Assembly: GCA_023410875.1 (NCBI GenBank)
Contig: JAEYPH010000021.1
Location: forward strand, 124,001 to 188,000
Reading direction: 5' to 3'
Source of the DNA: Bacillota bacterium
Lineage (GTDB): Bacteria; Bacillota; Clostridia; Christensenellales; UMGS416
Length of the DNA: 64,000 nucleotides
In this document: positions 51,653 to 59,867 of the stretch, one piece after another
How positions within the stretch are numbered: position 1 is the first letter of the stretch
Layout: every line of letters starts with the position of its first letter
Notes under the pieces: generated by a model
Seen by the model: only the letters and a program-made list of their open reading frames with translations
Database searches by the model: none
Told to the model about the DNA's origin: nothing
Position numbers and translations under genes: made by a program

Positions 51653-52267
51653 TTGAATAAAAGATATTGTTATGCTGGCGAAGTTAATGGAACGAATGGA
51701 TGGAGGATATCTGAGATTTGCCCGGTTTGTCGGACTCCATATCTATTACAGTTGACTGACCTTTATCTTGGGGTAGAAAGGGGGAGTATATATCCCGACT
51801 TCCTCCATTGCCCTGCTGGCATACTCGTCATCTCAGAAAATGTTCTAAATGCATGGCAGAAAACCGGAATTAAGGGTTATTCATACTATCAGGCACATGT
51901 TGATAAAATCTATACAAAGGGGCTTAAAGGAAAAAACGTTCCAATATACTATCATATTGCAATCGACGGATTCTGTGATATAGAGAGAAAACGGACGGAC
52001 ATTGAAATAATATACGAATGTAAAAAGTGTGGCGTTATTAAGTATAAGCAAAAGTGGGACACGGGTGAAGCAAAATTCGCATTTGATTACGAAACTTGGG
52101 ATGGAACAAATATTCTTCGAACGAAGATTTTTAACTTTCCGTTTTGTACAAGAGAAATTGTTGAGTGCGCGTTGAGAACCAATCATACAGGCGTAAGATT
52201 TTTCCATTCACAAGATGTTCTTAGAGGGGACAAAAGGCATATCGAAAAGATAGAGGATATCGTCTGA
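51653..52267 (+). CDS. Cysteine-motif protein of unknown function, apparently 5'-frameshifted
   Basis: The frame encodes ~204 residues with two CxxC pairs (CPVC near 25 and CKKC near 128), plus scattered Tyr and His, suggesting a metal-stabilised fold. I recognise no family. From the best ribosome site (GAGGGAAG) the ATG at 51610 reads MNTKPEF and then hits TGA; removing one T from the TTTT at 51628-51631 joins it to this frame as MNTKPEFEINIDLYLNK. So the annotated start (TTG 51653) is probably not the ancestral one, and the gene may be broken or shifted. It lies between the two DUF2019-like copies in AT-rich DNA. Confidence 0.6.
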   Translation: MNKRYCYAGEVNGTNGWRISEICPVCRTPYLLQLTDLYLGVERGSIYPDFLHCPAGILVISENVLNAWQKTGIKGYSYYQAHVDKIYTKGLKGKNVPIYYHIAIDGFCDIERKRTDIEIIYECKKCGVIKYKQKWDTGEAKFAFDYETWDGTNILRTKIFNFPFCTREIVECALRTNHTGVRFFHSQDVLRGDKRHIEKIEDIV

Positions 52268-52352
52268 AGGGAAAATCTGTGCGATCCATCATTGCACCTT
52301 TGAGAAGGGGAAAAATGCGTCTCGTTCTTCGTATGCTTTTTGGAGTGCTAAA

Positions 52353-52721
52353 ATGAAAAAAGGAATGACCTCACAAGAAATGATTGCTATGCACGTCGAA
52401 AGCGATAAGATCATGGAAGCGGCAACCAAACAAGGCGATTTTAAAACTTATAACAAAGAGTTTGCGAAAACAGATAAAATTCACAAGTTTTTAGCGTTGA
52501 GACCTGATCTGGCAAAAGAAGTGTATCAGGAGCTTTTGACGCATGAGTGTATTGTTTCAAGGCTCTCATCTGCTGTGCAGTGCCTGAAGAACGGATTTTA
52601 CATAGAAAAAGCAGTGGACATTCTTGACGTGATAAAGGACAGTAGTGCTGGGATGTATAGCTTTGATGCACGCATGACGCTTCGAGTATGGAGAGGAGAA
52701 ATTCCAGGAAGTAAGCTGTGA
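52353..52721 (+). CDS. DUF2019-like small helical protein (copy 2)
   Basis: The 122-residue paralog shares the first ~22 residues exactly in pattern with copy 1 (MKKGMTSQEMIAMHVESDKI) and most of the rest, with changes concentrated in residues ~85-105. The leader bases GGAGTGCTAAA before the ATG are also shared, so the duplication included some upstream DNA. Possible immunity or toxin-associated role is inference. It ends before a strong terminator. Confidence 0.75.
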   Translation: MKKGMTSQEMIAMHVESDKIMEAATKQGDFKTYNKEFAKTDKIHKFLALRPDLAKEVYQELLTHECIVSRLSSAVQCLKNGFYIEKAVDILDVIKDSSAGMYSFDARMTLRVWRGEIPGSKL

Positions 52722-52772
52722 TTGAACAGGAGAACCAGTATGAAAGTGCTACACCAAATAACAGGGTCATTT

Positions 52773-52807
52773 TTGAGGGAGGCATACCACCTCCCTCAAT
52801 CTTTTTG
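52773..52807 (+). terminator. Rho-independent terminator of the AT-rich islet
   Basis: TTGAGGGAGG (52773-52782) pairs with CCTCCCTCAA (52790-52799) around CATACCA, followed by TCTTTTTG. Confidence 0.9.
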
Positions 52808-52917
52808 TCCTTCAAGTTCATGTTTTTCTAAGATTATTCTGTTTATTGCTCACTTATTGTGGTATGTATAGGGCGTAAGAAAAGATCGTTCTTTGAAAGT
52901 CAACTCAACATCCGTTG

Positions 52918-52997
52918 AAAAAGGCAAAGCTGCCGAAAGGCAGCGACGCAAAGCCACGGGTCTAAAGCGCCAAAGCGCCATGACAGCCGGGTTACCA
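52918..52997 (+). ncRNA. Cyclic-di-GMP-I (GEMM-I) riboswitch
   Basis: AAGGCAAAGCTGCCGAAAGG, CAGCGACGCAAAGCCACGGG, a variable arm and GCCGGGTTACC match GEMM-I, including the GAAA tetraloop. Downstream a 12-bp stem with one mismatch (53000-53011 with 53023-53034) precedes the ribosome site but has no T tract, so control of translation is possible. It heads the CAP-domain gene. Confidence 0.94.
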
Positions 52998-53058
52998 ATG
53001 GAGCGCACGGCGCATTTCCAGGGCCGCGTGTTCCATCGCCCCTTAAAGGAGGAACACC

Positions 53059-54018
53059 ATGAAGCGGTCCTTTTTGTTTTCTGTTTCCCTCGCTATATTG
53101 CTCAGCTTGAATCTGGTTGCAGCGCCAACAGCCTTGGCCGCCTCACAGGCCCAAACGCAGAAGGCTGCCGCCAAGCCAGCCATTGACGCCGCCGCCATCG
53201 TCGGCATGACCCAGCGCCAACTGACCGCCAAATACGGTAAGCCCACCCGCACGGAGCCCAGCGAATACGGCTTCGACTGGTTGGTGTACAACAGCGATTA
53301 CAGCCGCTTCATGATGGCCGGCGTGCGCAAGGGCAAGGTCGTGGCGCTGTACACCAACGCCAAGGGCTTCAAGTACGGCTCCAAGTTCCAGTTGGGCGCC
53401 ACCAAGAACAAGGTTCGCTCTGCCATGGGCAAGAAGCCCGTAACCTACCTGCGCAGCGGCAACACCGTGGCGATGCTGCCCCACACCAATGAAAAGGATC
53501 TCTTCCCCGTGGGCAGCAACCATGTCACCGTGTTCTATGACAACATAGAGAAAGGCGTCGCCACCTCCATCATGATCCTGCCCGCCGCCGACGAGACGTC
53601 CTACGTCATCCGCAACCCGGCCATGACCGCGGCGCTGGGCGCGGCCTACCAGCGGCTCAGCGTGGACCTGACCAATGCCATCCGCGTGCGCCGCGGCTTG
53701 TCCGCACTCAAGGTCGTCACCCCGAACACCAAGCTGGCCACCAGCCGCAGCACCGATATGCGCGACCGCAACTACTTCGACCACTACACCCCCGAGCATG
53801 TCAGCCCCGCGCAGCAAGCCAGGCGCATGGGTCTAAGCTACCTGAAGCTGGGCGAGAACATCGCCTACGGACACCGCGACGCGATCTTCGCCCACGAGCG
53901 TTTCATGAACTCCTCGGGCCACCGCGTCAACGTGCTCAAGGATTACACCAAGATCGGCGTGGGCGTGGCAGTGGGCGGCAAGCGCCGGGCCATCATCACC
54001 TGCATCTTCACCAAGTAA
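53059..54018 (+). CDS. Secreted CAP (SCP/PR1) domain protein
   Basis: The 319-residue protein has a signal peptide (residues ~1-28, AILLSLNLVAAPTALAA), a CAP-associated N-terminal domain (~45-190, IVGMTQRQLTAKYGKPTRTE), and a C-terminal CAP domain (~200-319) with the conserved KLATSRSTDM, NYFDHYTPEH, GENIAYGH and SSGHRVNVL motifs. The His and Glu residues of the CAP cavity appear present. Function is unknown; similar proteins are secreted or spore-associated. Expression is controlled by the upstream GEMM-I riboswitch. AAAGGAGGA precedes the ATG. Confidence 0.93.
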   Translation: MKRSFLFSVSLAILLSLNLVAAPTALAASQAQTQKAAAKPAIDAAAIVGMTQRQLTAKYGKPTRTEPSEYGFDWLVYNSDYSRFMMAGVRKGKVVALYTNAKGFKYGSKFQLGATKNKVRSAMGKKPVTYLRSGNTVAMLPHTNEKDLFPVGSNHVTVFYDNIEKGVATSIMILPAADETSYVIRNPAMTAALGAAYQRLSVDLTNAIRVRRGLSALKVVTPNTKLATSRSTDMRDRNYFDHYTPEHVSPAQQARRMGLSYLKLGENIAYGHRDAIFAHERFMNSSGHRVNVLKDYTKIGVGVAVGGKRRAIITCIFTK

Positions 54019-54088
54019 GCTTACACCCCCGGGTATGTGAGCAGCTCTTACCCGGATGAATACGACAAACCTCCTACCTCCTTGCTCA

Positions 54089-54124
54089 AAAGCCGTTGCC
54101 CGGTCCTCTCCGGCAACGGCTTTC
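54089..54124 (+). terminator. Terminator after the CAP gene
   Basis: AGCCGTTGCC (54091-54100) pairs with GGCAACGGCT (54112-54121), followed by TTC. An A-rich run precedes it. Confidence 0.75.
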
Positions 54125-54258
54125 GAGCATCCTGGGGCGCCCCGCACCAAAAACCCTTCACCTGCGGCACATTTCACAGAAACGCAATATTGACTGCTCC
54201 GGCCAATGCTCTACAATGTCAATGCAGGCGCGGCACGCCGCCTGCTGCCGGAGGAGAC

Positions 54259-55515
54259 ATGGAGAACCTGCATTTCGCCCACAACCCGCTGCTGAACGCC
54301 GACGCCTTTGTGCCCGATGCGGAAGCCCGCGTCTTCCAGGACCGCCTGTATCTGTATGGCTCCTGGGACATCGCCGGACGCATGGACTATTGCAGCAAGC
54401 TTTATCATGTGTTCAGCAGCGACGACCTCGTGCACTGGACCGACCATGGCGTCAGCTTTTCCACCGAGGAATCTTCCGCCGCGGGGGTGTGGCCCAACGG
54501 CACGCTGTACGCGCCGGATTGCATCTGCCGGGACGGCCGCTATTATCTGTATTTCTGCCTGTCCGACGGCTCCGAAGGTGTGGCCGAAAGCGCGTCTCCC
54601 CAGGGGCCCTTCACCGACGCCACGCCCGTCGCAGGCACGGATGGCATTGACCCCGGCGTGTTTATAGATGACGACGGGCAGGCTTACATCTACTGGGGGC
54701 AGTTCGACCGCGTGCGGGCTGCCCGGCTGCTGCCGGGCATGCGCTCCATCGATCCCGCATCGGTCGTACAGCCGCTGAGCGTGGCGAAGCACAACTTCCA
54801 CGAGGGCAGCTCCATGCGCAAGCACGGCGGGTTGTATTATTACGTCTACGCCGACACCGGCCGCCACGGCGAGCGCCCCACGTGCCTGGGCTACGCCACG
54901 GCCACCTCGCCGCTGGGGCCCTTCACCTATCGCGGCGTCATCATCGACAACTTCGGCTGCGACCCCGAGGTGTGGAACAACCACGGCAGCATCGCCGAAT
55001 ACCGCGGCCAATGGTATGTGTTCTACCATCGCTCCAGCCGCGGCACAATTTTCTCCCGGCGGGTATGCGCTGAGCCCATCCGCTTCCTGGAGGATGGCTC
55101 TATCCCCGAGGCCGAGATGACGTCTCAGGGCATGGGCGGCCCCATCGCGGCCACGGAGCGCCTGCCTTCGGCGTTGGCCTGCCTGCTGAGCGGCCATGTG
55201 CGCATCGACGCCGGCCCCCGCGGCGAGGCGCTGGCCCAGGCCCGCGAGGGCGACTGCGCCTGGTTCAAGTATCTGGACTTTGGCGCCGGCGTTGAGCAAG
55301 CGCTGCTGCACGTGGATGGCGGCGCCGGTGTCGTGGAGCTCCGCCTGGACAGCCCCAACGGCGCTCTGCTGGCTGCGGTGCACGCCCCCGGTGGCCCCGC
55401 TCTGATGCGGGTGGATGCTGCAGCCGCCGGTGTGCACGCGCTGGTGCTGGTGTGGCGCGGCGAAGGGGAACTGCCCACGGTGGAATGGGTGCAGTTCACC
55501 GCCTCCCACACTTAA
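54259..55515 (+). CDS. GH43-family glycosidase with C-terminal carbohydrate-binding-like domain
   Basis: The 418-residue protein has no signal peptide. The N-terminal five-bladed propeller shows GH43 landmarks: VPDAEARVFQDRLYLYGSWD with the catalytic-base Asp region, DPGVFIDDDGQAYIYWGQ with the modulating Asp, and NFHEGSSMRK with the general-acid Glu. Residues ~310-418 form a beta-sandwich like CBM6. Typical substrates are xylo- and arabino-oligosaccharides. GGAGGAG precedes the ATG at 54259. It is convergent with the serpin gene. Confidence 0.9.
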   Translation: MENLHFAHNPLLNADAFVPDAEARVFQDRLYLYGSWDIAGRMDYCSKLYHVFSSDDLVHWTDHGVSFSTEESSAAGVWPNGTLYAPDCICRDGRYYLYFCLSDGSEGVAESASPQGPFTDATPVAGTDGIDPGVFIDDDGQAYIYWGQFDRVRAARLLPGMRSIDPASVVQPLSVAKHNFHEGSSMRKHGGLYYYVYADTGRHGERPTCLGYATATSPLGPFTYRGVIIDNFGCDPEVWNNHGSIAEYRGQWYVFYHRSSRGTIFSRRVCAEPIRFLEDGSIPEAEMTSQGMGGPIAATERLPSALACLLSGHVRIDAGPRGEALAQAREGDCAWFKYLDFGAGVEQALLHVDGGAGVVELRLDSPNGALLAAVHAPGGPALMRVDAAAAGVHALVLVWRGEGELPTVEWVQFTASHT

Positions 55516-55535
55516 GGGTTAAGCTGCTCCTGCGA

Positions 55536-56807
55536 TCATTCCCCCGGATTGCTGCACACGCCGACGAACAGCGGCGTTTCGCCCCTGGCGGTGATGGCAT
55601 AGATAAACGGGCGATCGAGAATCATCTTGGCCCGGCCATTGGGCGGCGCGGCCCCGGCGTAGGCGATTTCGGTGAAGGCCGACGCCTCCACGCCGTTTTC
55701 GTCGATGGCGATGTGCGTTTGCTGGGTCACGTCGGTGATAAACGCGGTTCCGCCGGTGATGCCGGAAAAATCGGCATCCGGCCGGAAAGCGTCGGTGACG
55801 CCCAGGGATTTGAGAACATCGGCCAGCTCATACCGGCAGTCGAAGCTGAACTTGGGCACCTTCCACACGACCTCGCCATGGCTGCTTTCCTCGCCCTCAA
55901 ACAGCGCCCGCACGCGCTCGGGGCTGGCCAGCAGCTCGTCCAGGCCCACACCCTCATCGGGCAGTATGAAAACCATCTGCCGCGCGCCCTTGAGCCCCAA
56001 CGACGAACGGGTGAAGCCATCCCCCTTGGCGAAGCTCCCGGAGCCGAAGGTCTGGTTCATGAAGTCCACCGTCATGTCGCCCTGCGGCCCGTGGAACACG
56101 TCCTTGGCCGTCTTGGCCTGGTCAAATCGGTCCATCCATTCGTCGTGGTAGTAGACCGTGTTGAGGATGGAGAGTATTTTGTTCCCGTCCACCGGAAAAT
56201 CCGGCGAAAGCGTGCCGTTGGTGTTTTGAGAGACCCACTGCCCCATGGCCTTGCCAGCGCTCGCGTCGGCGAAGTCCACCGAGTAGAATGAGGCATAGAA
56301 GTTGTCGGCCGCGTTGCGCACAAAGCTGTCCTTGAAAGCCACGCCGCGGTCCATCCACAGGGAGTTGGCGAGTTTCAGTTTGGTGACCCCATGATCCTTG
56401 TACAGCAGCCGGTAGAGATTCCCGCATTGCGCCGACAGCTCCTCGGCATTGGATGTGCCCAGCAGGTCGAATATCTGGGCCTGGGTTTGACCTCCTGCGC
56501 CCGTACCGGCCAGCGCCAGCGCGAAGTAGAGAGACAACGGCGAGTAGTTGGCGTTGCCCTGGGCGCTGCCCAGCACCGCCGACGCCGTTCGCCAGGAGAA
56601 GCCAGCCATCGCCTCGATGAAGCTGTCGTCCACGGGGTTCTGCTCAAATACCGTTCGGCCGGCATCGTAGTCCTCAAACCCGATGGCATTCGGGTATTCC
56701 ACGGCGACCCGCGGCTGCACGCTGCCCAGCCGGCCATGCAGGCCGGAACAGGCGCACAGGGTAAGCGTCATAGCTGCGGATAGAAGGCCGGCGATCCATT
56801 TCTTCAT
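55536..56807 (-). CDS. Serpin-family protease inhibitor (lipoprotein)
   Basis: The ~423-residue protein has a lipoprotein-like signal (cysteines at 18 and 20) and a full serpin fold: NYSPLSLYFALALAGTGAGG near the N-terminus, TVYYHDEWMDRFD mid-protein, and the hinge IDENGVEASAFTEIAYAG followed by a reactive loop and the C-terminal DRPFIYAITARGETPLFVG. The hinge has the small residues needed for inhibition, so it may inhibit serine proteases at the cell surface. The reactive-bond residues are uncertain. Start ATG at 56805-56807 follows GAGGAG. Confidence 0.95.
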   Translation of the reverse strand: MKKWIAGLLSAAMTLTLCACSGLHGRLGSVQPRVAVEYPNAIGFEDYDAGRTVFEQNPVDDSFIEAMAGFSWRTASAVLGSAQGNANYSPLSLYFALALAGTGAGGQTQAQIFDLLGTSNAEELSAQCGNLYRLLYKDHGVTKLKLANSLWMDRGVAFKDSFVRNAADNFYASFYSVDFADASAGKAMGQWVSQNTNGTLSPDFPVDGNKILSILNTVYYHDEWMDRFDQAKTAKDVFHGPQGDMTVDFMNQTFGSGSFAKGDGFTRSSLGLKGARQMVFILPDEGVGLDELLASPERVRALFEGEESSHGEVVWKVPKFSFDCRYELADVLKSLGVTDAFRPDADFSGITGGTAFITDVTQQTHIAIDENGVEASAFTEIAYAGAAPPNGRAKMILDRPFIYAITARGETPLFVGVCSNPGE

Positions 56808-57028
56808 TTCGCTCACTCCTCATTTCAGGGACCGAACGTACCCCATACACACCGTCCCCGCATCGTATCGCTATGATGATAGACGCTTAATCGGTCCATT
56901 CCGTTCCAACGACACAGTGACCCTTCAGCGATGTAACCTAAAGTTTCTATGAGCGAAGCGCTTAAAGCTGGATCAGCGTATATTCTCCAGCCTCTCGACA
57001 AAACAAGCAACAAAGGCAAAAAATTATG

Positions 57029-57225
57029 CCGACTGCCGATTCATTCGGCAGGAGGAAACTTAATGATAGAAAAAGGTCATTAAAGAACTCGCCCGCAGGC
57101 GAAAATCGTCTCTTAAGTAAATAGTATGAGTTCCAAAAGCAAAGATATCGCCCGGCGACGGTTATCGTCGGGCGATAAAGCAGCAATGAGTACAGTCGTC
57201 TGGATCGCCAAGGCGCAACAGCGCC
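57029..57225. repeat. Structured intergenic element, family 1, copy B
   Basis: Plus-strand order: hairpin 1 CTGCCGA/TCGGCAG (57033-57051), GGAGGAAAC, a TTAATGA/TCATTAA stem, hairpin 3 CGCC-CGCA-GGCG (57090-57101), TAGTATGAGT, hairpin 4 TATCGCCCG/CGGGCGATA (57146-57177), then CAGTCGTCTGGATCGCC and CGCC-AA-GGCG. Identity with copy A is high across the spacers. It lies downstream of the 57292-57909 lipoprotein when read on the minus strand. Bases 56808-57028 hold nothing I recognise. Confidence 0.65.
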
Positions 57226-57234
57226 GAAGGCGAC

Positions 57235-57259
57235 AGCGTGTCGACTTTGTCGACACGCT
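57235..57259. terminator. Perfect 11-bp hairpin beside element B
   Basis: AGCGTGTCGAC-TTT-GTCGACACGCT (57235-57259). It sits between structured element B and the lipoprotein terminator, with no T tract of its own. Confidence 0.55.
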
Positions 57260-57287
57260 AGAGGCCACCGTCTTGGTGGCCTCTTTC
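57260..57287. terminator. Terminator near the lipoprotein stop
   Basis: AGAGGCCACC (57260-57269) pairs with GGTGGCCTCT (57275-57284), with TTTCC on the plus strand. It is close to the lipoprotein stop on the minus strand. Confidence 0.65.
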
Positions 57288-57291
57288 CGAT

Positions 57292-57909
57292 TTACTCTGT
57301 TTTTAATGTATGGAGAACCTTTTCCCATAAAGGCTGCGCTTTATCAAAGTTTTCCGGCGCCGTGGAGAGCTGAAAGTATATGTCCTGCTCTCCTGGAGCG
57401 TCAATAAAATAGTGACCCAGCGTAAAATTCATGCCGTTGATGGTCGTATCCGCGACACAACGGATAGTGGTCATTTCATATTCAAGCTTATCGACCGTTT
57501 TTATCTCATAGTCGGAAAACCCTTCGGACTTCAAATACGCCTGGACATCCTCCTCTTTGCCGGCGAAAACATCGCTCCCGCAGTATCTGATCCAGAAATT
57601 TGCCGAACCGACATATGGCTCCAGCAGATTATAGGACTTGAATGTGTCACTTGAGGCGGCTTCCAGCAGGGTCCAGCCTTCTACCGGCTCCACGGAAAAG
57701 GTTGTGACGGCGCCCTCCTCCTCGACTTGTTCCGTTGGTTCCGCTGCGCCCTCAGAAGGAGAAGCACTCGGCTGAGCAGGTGTACCGGCAGACTTTGCGC
57801 TTTCCTTGAAAGGTGTGTTTCCCTGGATTGCGGAGGATGCCTGGCTGTTGCAGCCGGAAAGCGCCATTACCAATACCAGAAGCGCCGCTCCAATGAGTTG
57901 TCTCGTCAT
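57292..57909 (-). CDS. Lipoprotein of unknown function
   Basis: The 205-residue protein has a lipobox ALSGC (Cys20) and a Ser/Pro/Glu-rich linker (~25-65), then an alpha/beta domain (VEPVEGWTLLEAASSDTF onward) whose order of strands, with TTIRCVADTTINGMNFTLGH, I do not recognise. It is likely anchored outside the membrane. GGAGAGAAACGG precedes the ATG. No functional partner is evident, though the AraC regulator follows upstream on the same strand. Confidence 0.75.
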   Translation of the reverse strand: MTRQLIGAALLVLVMALSGCNSQASSAIQGNTPFKESAKSAGTPAQPSASPSEGAAEPTEQVEEEGAVTTFSVEPVEGWTLLEAASSDTFKSYNLLEPYVGSANFWIRYCGSDVFAGKEEDVQAYLKSEGFSDYEIKTVDKLEYEMTTIRCVADTTINGMNFTLGHYFIDAPGEQDIYFQLSTAPENFDKAQPLWEKVLHTLKTE

Positions 57910-58003
57910 CCGTTTCTCTCCTGTTTGCAGTTTGATCTTCAAGATAAATACATACTATCATCAACCTGGGCGCCTGGTTTTTTCAAAAAGGTCATATATG
58001 TTT

Positions 58004-58882
58004 CTATAAATCTCCTTTTGCTGTGTCTGCGTTTGATTTTCTGAACTCCGTTGGGGACATTTTTAGATTGCGTTTAAACACAGTGGAAAAATGTCCGGAG
58101 TTTACGAAGCCACATAGCCTTGCGACTTCCTCAACCGAGTGCTGACCTTTTCTTAACATCTCCTTTGATTTTTCGATGCGTATCCCCATAAGATACTGAT
58201 ATGGCGTCTGCCCTGTATGGTCTTTAAACACCCTCTTAAAATGGCAGGGGCTCAGATAAATCAAACTGCAGATGTCCGTAATGCTGATGTTCGCACGGTA
58301 ATAGCTCTCCATAAACTGTATCGCTGAGCTGATATATTTGTTTTCCTTACCTGGCTTAATTGCTGTTGACTCACCATTCAAATCACGTACAAGCTGGAAA
58401 ACGATCTGTGTGCAGATACTCTTTATCATCAGGGGATAGGTCTCCCCGCAATTCATCATTTCACGCTGAAAAGAGCCGGCCAAGTCCAGCAATTGCGCGC
58501 TATATACGCTCTGTATCCGCTGAAACGCAAAGGCTTCTCCGCACGCCGCTTCTGCCGCGATCTCCAAAAAGAAGTCTTTCTTAACCGCGATGTGCATGTA
58601 CTTGCCGTACCGCCTGTTATCGCAGGGAACGCCGTACACCTTTTGCCAGGGTTGGATCACCAATAGGCCGCCTTTTTTCAACTTGCACTCACAACCATTC
58701 ACTCTGGTTACAGGAGACTCCGAAAAGAACAGGAGGAAGTGATAATCATCAACGCAGATCTCTTCTCCCAGCGCGTATTCCTCCGGTTCAAAAATGGCCA
58801 GGTGCCTGCAGATTTGTGACTTTGTCTTTGCGTACATGTCTTTGGGTATCGTTTCAAGAAAGTAGCTGAAATCCTGCTTCAC
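58004..58882 (-). CDS. AraC-family transcriptional regulator
   Basis: The 292-residue protein has an N-terminal ligand-binding region (~20-150) of cupin type and a C-terminal AraC double helix-turn-helix (~190-285): ISITDICSLIYLSPCHFKRVF and VEEVARLCGFVNSGHFSTVF with the family P-x-x-F/Y-R ending (MSPTEFRKS). It probably controls a nearby carbohydrate or stress gene; the target is unknown. The GTG start follows GGGGGA. Confidence 0.9.
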   Translation of the reverse strand: MKQDFSYFLETIPKDMYAKTKSQICRHLAIFEPEEYALGEEICVDDYHFLLFFSESPVTRVNGCECKLKKGGLLVIQPWQKVYGVPCDNRRYGKYMHIAVKKDFFLEIAAEAACGEAFAFQRIQSVYSAQLLDLAGSFQREMMNCGETYPLMIKSICTQIVFQLVRDLNGESTAIKPGKENKYISSAIQFMESYYRANISITDICSLIYLSPCHFKRVFKDHTGQTPYQYLMGIRIEKSKEMLRKGQHSVEEVARLCGFVNSGHFSTVFKRNLKMSPTEFRKSNADTAKGDL

Positions 58883-58927
58883 ATTATCCCCCGTTATTTA
58901 TGATGGCCGTGGCCTCTTTCCGCCTTC

Positions 58928-59713
58928 CTACCGGGAGCGAATGCTCCCCTCCAGATACAGCACCGCATGTCCTGCGATCTTCACGCGATCGCCGGCATCC
59001 TTGCAATACAGTTCTCCCCCTCTGGGCGAAAGCTGCCGGGCGAGCAGTTCGGCTTTCCCCAGCCTCCCGGACCAGAAGGGAATCAAGGATGCATGGGAGG
59101 AGCCGGTCACCGGGTCTTCGGGAATCCCCGCTTTGGGCGCAAAGAACCTGGACACGAAGTCCGCATGCTCCCCCTTGGCCGTCACAATCACGCCAAACCC
59201 GTCGGGGAGTGATTTCAAGGCCGCCAGGTCCGGCGCCAAAGCCTGAACCTGGCGCTCCGAGCCGACGAGCAGCAGCAGGTCCCGCGATAGAAGCGCTTCC
59301 AGAATACCGGTTCCAATGGCCCGTTCCATGGCGGGCGTCACATCAACCGGCCTCGGGCTTCTGGATGGAAAATCCATTTCGAACAAATCGCCAGTTTTCT
59401 CGACGGCCAGCGCTCCGCTCTTCGTGTGGAAGACGAACCGCTGCCTGTGCGTATCCGCATAGTTGGCCAAAACAAACGCGCTGGCCAGCGTCGCGTGCCC
59501 GCACAGGTCTATTTCCACCTCCGGGGTAAACCATCTGAGCTCGTATTCGTCCCCTCTGGGCAGCACAAATGCCGTTTCCGCCAGGTTGTTCTCGGCGGCG
59601 ATGCTCTGCATAACCGAATCCTGCGGCCACTCCTCCAGCAGGCAAACGCCCGCCGGGGTCCCGGCGAACAGGCGCTTCGTAAAGGCGTCCACGATGTAGT
59701 ATCTCATGTCCAT
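58928..59713 (-). CDS. PhzF-family isomerase
   Basis: The 261-residue protein shows the PhzF start YYIVDAFTKRLFAGTPAGVCLL, the catalytic Glu in NNLAETAFVLP and the DLCGHATLASAFVL motif. Length matches the family. The enzymes catalyse proton-shift isomerisations in phenazine and other pathways; the substrate is unknown here. AGGAGGAGCGA precedes the first ATG. It is cotranscribed with, or close to, the AraC gene (45 nt gap). Confidence 0.92.
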   Translation of the reverse strand: MDMRYYIVDAFTKRLFAGTPAGVCLLEEWPQDSVMQSIAAENNLAETAFVLPRGDEYELRWFTPEVEIDLCGHATLASAFVLANYADTHRQRFVFHTKSGALAVEKTGDLFEMDFPSRSPRPVDVTPAMERAIGTGILEALLSRDLLLLVGSERQVQALAPDLAALKSLPDGFGVIVTAKGEHADFVSRFFAPKAGIPEDPVTGSSHASLIPFWSGRLGKAELLARQLSPRGGELYCKDAGDRVKIAGHAVLYLEGSIRSR

Positions 59714-59826
59714 TCGCTCCTCCTCTCAACCCAGAATAACACCCAAATGCCAGGAAGCCAACTGTTTCCACAATCCGCTCCTTCGATAAACAGTTCTGAA
59801 TCCGCTTTTCGAAAAGGAATGTCATT

Positions 59827-59835
59827 TGTTATAAT
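59827..59835 (+). promoter_or_regulatory. Extended -10 promoter
   Basis: TGTTATAAT (59827-59835) combines the TGn extension with a perfect TATAAT, 33 bp before the LD-carboxypeptidase ATG. The -35 is weak. Confidence 0.6.
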
Positions 59836-59867
59836 CAAGCGGAGAAGAGACCCTGCGGAGGCGCTTC

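Noticed and set aside
51085..52820. Integrated prophage or insertion sequence around the AT-rich islet
   Set aside because: No integrase, transposase, tRNA attachment site or terminal inverted repeats are visible; only base composition suggests transfer.
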